Positions 57,162-64,000 of a DNA stretch of 64,000 bases are shown piece after piece. Below the pieces are notes generated by a model, which did not search any database, was not told the origin of the DNA, and saw only the letters and a list, made by a program, of their open reading frames with translations. The position numbers and the translations under genes are program-made. Source of the DNA: Portulaca oleracea (lineage: Eukaryota > Streptophyta > Magnoliopsida > Caryophyllales > Portulacaceae); the NCBI GenBank assembly GCA_029582165.1, contig CM055884.1:14836537-14900536 (forward strand), given 5' to 3'. How positions within the stretch are numbered: the stretch's first letter is position 1; the number at the start of each line of letters is the position of its first letter.

Positions 57162-58477
57162 TGTAACACCCCTCTTCCTTAATCAGGGGAATTACATCGC
57201 CAGGGCCTTTGTTAAAGCCCTTAAGGCTAATTTAACAGGAAACCATAATCCTTCTCTTTTTTTTTTAGCTTGGGAAAATTTCGGCAGAGTTTCCTTCGTA
57301 ATAGGGGCTAAACCAAAATACAAGTAGTCATTTAAACCTGCAAAATATGATATAACAACACTTTTGTACAACAGGGCCACACGCCCGGACTACATGCCCC
57401 TTTCCAAACCAACACCCAAAATACAGGTCACCCGATCTATTTACATGCAACATACACAACACTTTTTTATATACATAACAAGGTTCCCTGCTCCTCCCAT
57501 ACATACACTTGGCCCTCAAAACATGAACAGCTTACTAACTTTTCAGTTGTCATCTGAAGAACTTGGAAAAGGGGGAAAGTGGGGGTATGAGCAACCATGC
57601 GCTCAGTGGATAACCCGCCTCCAAAACAAGGCCAGTGCACTTAAGTATCATAATAGTACATCAAGACATGTAAATATTTAATACATGTATTACCAAAGCT
57701 TAGCATGCAGGGCGGGTAACTTGTTCTTAGGTTCACGCGCAGGAGCTAACGATTAAACATGAGTTCTCGTCGCATATGTTTCCAGGAGACTATTACTTAA
57801 CCTCTTTAATTCAGGAAGTCCCCCTTATTTCTTTCTTTTCCAGACTGACTCGAAGTCTTTGAAGAATTAAAACAGCAACATGTAAAGCACCACAAAGGGA
57901 AAGACATTTGATACAGGGACCTCGTAAATGGAAAAGAACGCTCCTTGCAACCTTGAACAACCAAAGTATTTTGTTCCCCCTTTTTTTTTGTAATAGTTAG
58001 CAAAGCAAAATAAAAGATTTTTTTTCCTTCCTTTCTTCCCTTCCTCTTTTTTTTTTTTTTTTGATAAAAACTCGTACCAAGGGCATAGGGTACTTTCAGC
58101 ACTTTTCCAGTCGGGGTTGGTTTCCCCCTTAAGACAGTTAGTTTAACTTCCCGGGAGTTCTAACGTCAATGGACTTTATATACCATGCCGGTACAGGTGT
58201 AACCCCGGCTTTCCAATTAGTCCATAATACCTAGTGCAATACACCTAGCCCAAAACCAATTCAAACCGTTTGCAAATCGAATAAGTAGTGTAGCCCTTTC
58301 CATTCAATTCCAAGATAACAACTTTCAAACAATTTTCCACTTCTTTGAACTTGTTTAGAAATCGACCTTTGACAATCGGATTATTACTTAATATACATAA
58401 TTGTTTTTTTGGAAATCAAAGTTTATCAAATAAGAATTGAAACCCCTTGTCAAATAGAGACTTAATATCAAAGATAC

Positions 58478-58543
<66 letters not shown>

Positions 58544-59966
58544 CAAATTACAAACCCTTTTCAAAAATAAAAACTCAGTTCCTTGGTTGCCAAACCGAGT
58601 AATACCGGACATAGGCTAAAAAAAGAAATCAACTTATTTTAGTTTGCAAACATAAACCTCTACATAACCCAGATGTATTTGACCACATAAGAACAACCAG
58701 GCAACCTATAATAACAATTTATACACACAAAATCGATCAATCAAGCACTTACGATTTCTATGCTAACAAGTTAATATCTAGCCACGCAAACGGTATTCAC
58801 AAAAAGAAAGGTTACTCTTGCTACTACTTACTTTCATAAAATCAATACCCCTTTTTTCCATCCAACAAGGTAGCAGGCTTGTAAACTGTTCTTCAATCTC
58901 CCTCCAACGATCATTATCTCACCAACAACCCCGACACTCATAGTTCGGACCCAAAGTTCACCAACTACTAACTTGGTTTCAATATCAATTCCAACCATCC
59001 TAAGTCAACTAGGCTTTAAAAGAATTTTAAGAAAATAGTAATAGGTAGGATTAGAGTTACCCACCTTGAAGAGTAGGGTCGTTTCCCGTATTCAGTCCTA
59101 ACTGTCGCCGTTCCCTGAACCAAACCGACTTCCTAATTCCTTAGTTCACTTCACTGTATAACAATTCCACCATTAATATTAACTTCAAATCTCATAGAAA
59201 ACAGATACAAAGGCTTAGGGTTGTACGACAGAATACCTCCCTGAGTTTGGTAGTATTCAAGAACTCCAAATCTGGCATTCGATCAATTGATTCTACTTCC
59301 CTTGAGTGTACCCCATAACTTTCCTTTATACTGAATCACATCCCAAATAAGACAACTCCATGCCTAATAGAGTTCTTCTTTGCCACAGATCGGTTTTGAA
59401 ACATAACCTGTTAGGTTTCTCTGCACTTCGGTGCTCTCTTGTCTTATTTTCTCGTCAATTCTGTCTCTTTTCTTCCCACATCTCTTCCTTAGTTGTGTCG
59501 CTCTAGTTCTCAAGAGTATTAGAAGAAGAAGTCGAATAAGGTTGGGTCTATCTAATATTGTCGCAATCGAAGACAAAGAGGAAAAATGGAAGCAGGAGGT
59601 GGCAAGGGTTTGACGGTGGAAACAGGTGTGTAAACACACAGGAGCAAAGAAGAATTGTGTTTAATGTTTGAGATTCCAATCAGGGGCCATTCGGTGCCCT
59701 GATTGATTTCTCACTCTAATTCCCCTTTTTCTTTTTTTTTTGAAAGATACTTAATTAACCCAATAAATAACTAACCACTAACTCCTAACTAAGGTTAATT
59801 AGTACTCTAATCCCACTTAATTTCTAAACTAACACATACTAATACAATCACACACATTAGTCATATAAATTGCATAAGAGACCGGAGAAAATTCTAACTA
59901 CGCGATAAGAAATAGTAATTAGGGTAATTAGTCTAAATAAAAATATTTAATATCTCGGATTTTACA
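57162..59966 (-). repeat. 3' LTR of element F (2.8 kb)
   Basis: On the minus strand starts TGTAAAATCCGAGATATT (59966), just after the PPT, and ends GGGGTGTTACA (57162). Contains T- and A-rich stretches, a 63-bp ATA microsatellite and no open gene. Confidence 0.85.
58478..58540. repeat. (ATA)21 microsatellite
   Basis: Twenty-one uninterrupted ATA units within the F LTR; creates a meaningless poly-Tyr frame on the minus strand. Confidence 0.95.
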
Positions 59967-59986
59967 CTCTTCCCCCCCCCCTAAAA
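59967..59986 (-). other. Polypurine tract of element F
   Basis: TTTTAGGGGGGGGGGAAGAG on the minus strand directly before the LTR start TGTAAAATCC. Confidence 0.8.
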
Positions 59987-60046
59987 GAATTTCTTCCACG
60001 AAATTCACATACCTGTCATGAAAAGGTTTGGATATTTTTCTCGAAT

Positions 60047-61290
60047 CTATGATTCGAGTTCCCAAGTAGCTTCAGCTAGTTTATGGTGCTTCCAGTGTAC
60101 TTTTACATAAGGAATAACTTGATTCATCGGCTTCTTTTCCCTTTTGTCTAGTATGCGGATCGGTTCTTCTATAAAGGTAAGGTTTTCTTGAACCGATAAA
60201 GGTTCATAACGAATAATATGCACTGGATCATAGACATAATTTCGCAAATTAGAGACATAGAATACTGGGTGTATGCCTTGGAGAGATGGTGGGAGAGCAA
60301 GTCGATATGCAACCGATCCGATTCTTTCTAATATTTCAAAGGGACCCACGAATCTAGGACTTAATCTCCCTTTTTGACCAAATCGAACGCTCCCTTTCAA
60401 TGGTGAAACCTTTAGGAATACATGGTCACTAATCCCAAATTCTATTGGACACCTCCGAACATCTGCATAACTTTTTTGCCTATTTTGAGCTGCTTGTAAC
60501 TTCGTCCTGACAACCTTAACAGTCTCTGCGCTTTGGTCGATCAACTCTACATTTGAGGGTACTCTCTCACCAACCTCATCCCAACAGGTTGGGGTTCTAC
60601 AACGTCGTCCATATAGTGCTTCGAAGGGTGCCATACCAATGCTAGTGTGGTAACTATTGTTGTAAGCAAACTCTACTAAAGGTAAGTTGTGGTCCCAAGT
60701 TCCCACAGAGCCAATGGCACAAGCACGGAGCATATCTTCAAGAGTTTGGATAGTCCTTTATGTCTGTCCGTCTGTTTGTTGGTTAAAAGCGGTACTTACA
60801 TGCAGTTTTGTACCCATTGCTTCCTGAAAACCTTGCCAAAACCTAGACATGAATTTAGTATCTCTATCTGATACTATACTGAGTGGGATTCCATGTAACC
60901 TTACTATTTCCTTAATATAATTATCCGCTAGCTGCTCTGCGGTGAAGGTTACTTTGATGGCAAGAAAATGTGAGGACTTAGTTAGTCTATCAACAATTAC
61001 CCAAACACAATCATGCTGCTTAACTGTTCTTGGCAATCCCGTAATAAAATCCATAGTGATATGCTCCCATTTCCATACAGGTATTGGTAGGGGTTGCAGT
61101 AATCCTCCTGGTTTCTGATGTTCTGTTTTAATTCTTTGACAGGTAAGACATCGAGCTACAAACTCTGCCATCTCTCTTTTCATAACATTCCACCAAAAAT
61201 GGGCTTTCAAATCATGATACATCTTTGTGCTTCCAGGATGAGTTGTAAGGGTTGAGTTATGTGCTTCTTTCATCACTTCCTTTCTTAGTT
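60047..61290 (-). pseudogene. pol: Integrase with chromodomain-like tail, element F
   Basis: Minus strand. Zinc domain HPGSTKMYHDLKAHFWW ... CLTCQRIK; core WEHITMDFITGLP (first Asp), IVSDRDTKFMSRFW (second Asp), and TDGQT followed by a TAA where the usual catalytic Glu codon stands (about 60757). After it the frame continues: NSYHTSIGMAPFEALYGRRC, GPFEILERIGSVAYRLALPP (GPY/F-like) and EATWELES at the end, a chromodomain-like C-terminus. Another TAA lies at about 61288. The stop at the catalytic position makes the enzyme inactive. Confidence 0.9.
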
Positions 61291-62060
61291 AAGGGATGTT
61301 AGGAACACATAGCCTCTCCTTAAACCATAACACATCATCCTTTAAAGAGAAGTCCTTAAGTTGAGCTTCTTCTACCCCTTTCCTTATCTTTGCCAGTTCC
61401 GGATCATTTATTTGTTGATCTTTGATCCGTTCTATTAAAGGGGTTGTTGTCTTCAGAGTTGCTACATACCCTTTATCTTCGGATAGCACCACTTCAATAC
61501 CTTGCATATCCAATTCTCTAATAAGCTTCTTCTCCTGGGTAATCAAGTGTGCCATTGAACCAGATGTCTTCCTACTCAAGGCATCTGCCACTATGTTAGC
61601 CTTTCCAGGATGATACTTGATCTCCACATCATAATCTTTAAGAAGTTCTACCCATCTTCTTTGTCTCATGTTTAGTTCTTTCTAAGTGAAGATGTATTTA
61701 AGACTCTTATGATCTGTATATATCTCGCATCTCACTCCATATAGATAATGCCTCCAAATTTTCAAGGCGAAAATAACTGCTGCTAATTCTAGGTCATGTG
61801 TTGGATAGTTTTCTTCATAGAGCTTCAGCTGACGTGATGCATAGGCTATAACCTTGCCTTTCTGCATATGAACACATCCAAGCCCCTTCTTAGAGGCATC
61901 ACTATAGATCAAAAATCCTTCATTCCCTTCACGAATGGCTAAAATTGGAGCTGACACCAAACGCGTCTTTAGCTCTACGAAACTATCTTTGCAATCTGAG
62001 GTCCATTCAAACTTCTTGTCCTTGCGAAGTAAACTTGTTATGGGCACTGCCAATTTGGAG
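61291..62060 (-). pseudogene. pol: RNase H and connection domain, element F
   Basis: [17 protein letters not shown] and [12 protein letters not shown] give the RNase H catalytic acids (D in YSDAS, D in YTDH); the following MRQRRWVELLKDYDVEIKYH and KANIVADALSRK complete it. A TAG at 61682 (CAG expected) splits the domain. The tether to integrase (61480-61300) is otherwise open. Confidence 0.9.
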
Positions 62061-63060
62061 AATTCTTCTATAAATCAGCGGTAATATCCAGCAATACCCA
62101 GGAAACTCCTCACTTCAGTTACAGTAACGGGTCTACTCCAGTTGACGATAGCTTCTACCTTAGCAGGGTCAACTGAAATACCTTTCTTTGACACCACATG
62201 GCCTAAGAACTGCATCGTCTCTAGCCAAAATTCGCATTTCTTCAGTTTGGCATACAACTCATTTTTCTCCAAAGTACTTAATACCAACCTCAAATGTTCA
62301 CCATGCTCTTCCACTGTCTTGGAATAAATCGAATGTCATCGATGAAAACTACAACAAACTTATCTAAATAGGGTCTGAATACCCTATTCACAAGATCCAT
62401 AAAAACAGCTGGGGCATTTGTTAACCCAAAAGGTAATACTAAGAACTCATAATGCCCATATCGAGTCCTAAAAGCTGTTTTTGGTACGTCTTCCTTCTTG
62501 ATTTTAAGTTGATGGTAACCCGACCTCAAATCAATTTTGGAAAATACCGCTGATCCTACCAATTGATCAAACAAGTCCTCTATTCTAGGTAGGGGGTATT
62601 TGTTCTTAATGGTCACTCTATTCAACTCGCGATAGTCAATACATAACCTCAAGCTTCCATCTTTTTTCTTAACAAAAAGCACTGGGGCTCCCCAAGGTGA
62701 GACGCTAGGTTGTATGAGGCCTTTATCTAACAGTTCTTGCAACTGGACCTTCAGCTCAGCCAATTCTGCAGGTGCCATTCGATAAGGGGTTTTAGATATA
62801 GGGGTAGTCCCTGGTATGAGATCGATCGAAAATTCGACTTCTCGATCAGGAGGTAAACCAGGTACTTCTTGAAATACTCTGGGATATTCATTCACAACTG
62901 GGATGGTTCCTATATCGAGTTCTATCGGTTGAGTAACTTGTATTGCACACAAATAACCTTCACATCCTTGCCTTACCCATTTGAAGGCCTTCATCGCAGA
63001 CACAATTAGTATTGGTTTATGTAGATTACTTCCTATAATCTCACACTTCTCCCCATTCAT
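62061..63060 (-). pseudogene. pol: Reverse transcriptase of element F
   Basis: Minus-strand frame 63060-62290 contains [24 protein letters not shown] RT block [47 protein letters not shown] and the catalytic FIDDI. A one-base deletion just after FIDDI shifts the frame; the thumb continues at 62314-62075 ([20 protein letters not shown]). A CGA-to-TGA stop lies near 62072. Confidence 0.9.
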
Positions 63061-64000
63061 AGAAGAAAGAGTTATTGTCTTTTGAGCACAATCAATGGTC
63101 GCTTGATACTTGGCTATTCAATCAATGCCTAAGATAACATCAAACCCCTCAAAGTCTAACTGAACTAGATCTGCTTCCCATGTTGTCCCATTCATATTCA
63201 ACAAACAGTTCTTGAAAATAATATCTGTTTGGCAAGTAGATCCTAAAGGAGTGCTTACACACAATTGTACATCCATATCGCAAGGATCACATGCAAGTTG
63301 TTTGGCTAGCTTAGGGTTTATAAATGAATGGGTGGCTCCAGAATCAAACAGAACACAAGCATAAAGGCCATTGACAAGGAATGTACCTAACACCACAGGA
63401 TTGATGTCATCGTTTCCCTCTCCTTCCAAGTAGAATACACGAACCCCCGCTTGAGGCTTCCTCCCACGTTGATTTCCCCTTTCTTGAGGATAAGTTGTTG
63501 GCGGTACATATTGTGTAGGTTGGGCTTCACCTTGTTGACAATAAGGAGGGCGTGCAGTTTGTAGTTGGCCTTGTTGGGGTTGAGGAGGGCGTTGAGGCCT
63601 ATTCCCCTGTCTTAGATTGTTCCTTGCATTCCATGTATTATTAGGGCAATTTGCCACTATATGGCCATATACTCCACATCCAAAACATTGCCCTCGACTA
63701 CCACGACATGGACCAGGGGGGCGACGACGACATCGGTTACATTCAGGCACCTCTAAATTATACAAGGGTGGACTCCTCAAACATACCCCATAGTGACGAC
63801 GGTTACATTGGCTACACAAAGGCTTATCTTGATAATACATCGGTTGTTTCCCCTTTGATAGATTCTCCCTCACATTACCTCCTCCTTGAAAATCTGGTCT
63901 ACCCGAAAAAGACTTCCTCTTGTTAAGCCTCTCTCTACCATCATCAGCCTTTTTCTCGTCAACTACTCGAGCTATTTTTACAGCCCGTTGGTATAAGTCT
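63061..64000 (-). pseudogene. gag-pol: Gag C-terminus and protease of element F (partial)
   Basis: Minus frame open from the right edge to 63118. Gag part with Lys/Arg-rich sequence, two extra Cys pairs and a CCHC knuckle CFGCGVYGHIVANC; then a Gln/Pro-rich linker; then protease with LFDSGATHSFINPKLAKQL (DSG active site) and FDVILGID. A TGG-to-TGA stop follows ILGID at about 63118, after which the frame leads into RT. The rest of gag is beyond the window. Confidence 0.9.

Larger units (their letters stand above)
57162..64000 (-). mobile_element. Tekay/Del-type chromovirus F (3' part)
   Basis: Minus-oriented Ty3/gypsy element: 3' LTR 59966-57162, PPT, integrase with chromodomain-like tail, RNase H, RT, protease and the Gag zinc knuckle, running off the right edge. 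Order and motifs (SDRDTKF, FIDDI, EATWELE tail) identify a Tekay/Del chromovirus. Pol carries several stops and one frameshift. Confidence 0.9.

Noticed and set aside
58388..58612. Open frame with a run of about 20 tyrosines
   Set aside because: Created by the (ATA)21 microsatellite in the F LTR.
1..64000. Host protein-coding genes or structural RNA genes
   Set aside because: No frame or motif outside retroelement proteins and the antisense cassette could be supported; no tRNA or rRNA signature seen by eye.

Overview
The window looks like heterochromatic DNA of a flowering plant, most likely a eudicot, although the species cannot be read from it. I found no host gene, tRNA, rRNA or CRISPR array. 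Essentially all 64 kb is nested and decayed LTR retrotransposons: five Ty3/gypsy elements of the Tat (Ogre/Retand-like) lineage (called A, B, C, E and G here), one gag-protease-only Athila-like element (D), one Tekay/Del-type chromovirus (F), a Tekay-like solo LTR (I), a Tat solo LTR, and two MITEs. Nearly every coding region carries stops or frameshifts.

Layout. Element B (minus) spans 1-36106 in pieces: integrase 1-695 (split by a hAT-like MITE at 177-629), a pol linker at 6665-7002, protease and gag at 23577-25236, gag start at 32788-32918, leader, PBS and 5' LTR to 36106. Inside B sit C (plus, 5'-truncated, 690-6664), A (plus, complete with two LTRs, 7003-23576) and D (minus, 25235-32783). 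B lies in E (plus, from 36107), which also holds a solo LTR (37809-39458), a tandem duplication (39112-43394 repeated from 43396) and solo LTR I (46449-50625, itself carrying a 331-bp MITE). E ends at 51207 inside the reverse transcriptase of G (minus, 51208-57161). The 5' LTR of G is cut by F (minus, 57162 to the right edge). The nesting order G > E > B > A, C and D gives a relative chronology.

The most interesting feature is in the long region between integrase and 3' LTR of the Tat elements. It holds a two-gene cassette on the antisense strand. aORF2 (20686-18217 in A; further copies in C and E) is a predicted six-exon gene of about 680 codons whose product resembles plant mobile domain (PMD) proteins. 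Its introns have GT-AG signals in at least one copy each and all are phase 0. aORF1 (17783-16384 in A; 2511-1175 in C) is a predicted two-exon gene of a related plant-specific type. Each gene has a TATA box in at least one copy. A 17-bp GC-rich motif, GGYCGGYCGGCCTACAC, occurs upstream of both genes and upstream of the LTR TATA box, in the same orientation to the downstream gene, which suggests promoters modelled on the LTR U3.

On the sense strand the same region carries a short GT-AG intron-like segment (64-67 nt) kept in three copies, followed by tandem repeats (114-bp period in E) and the polypurine tract. A and G both lack the protease domain that B retains, through different deletions. 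Stops in A pol are mostly explained by C-to-T or G-to-A change, as expected for long-methylated DNA.
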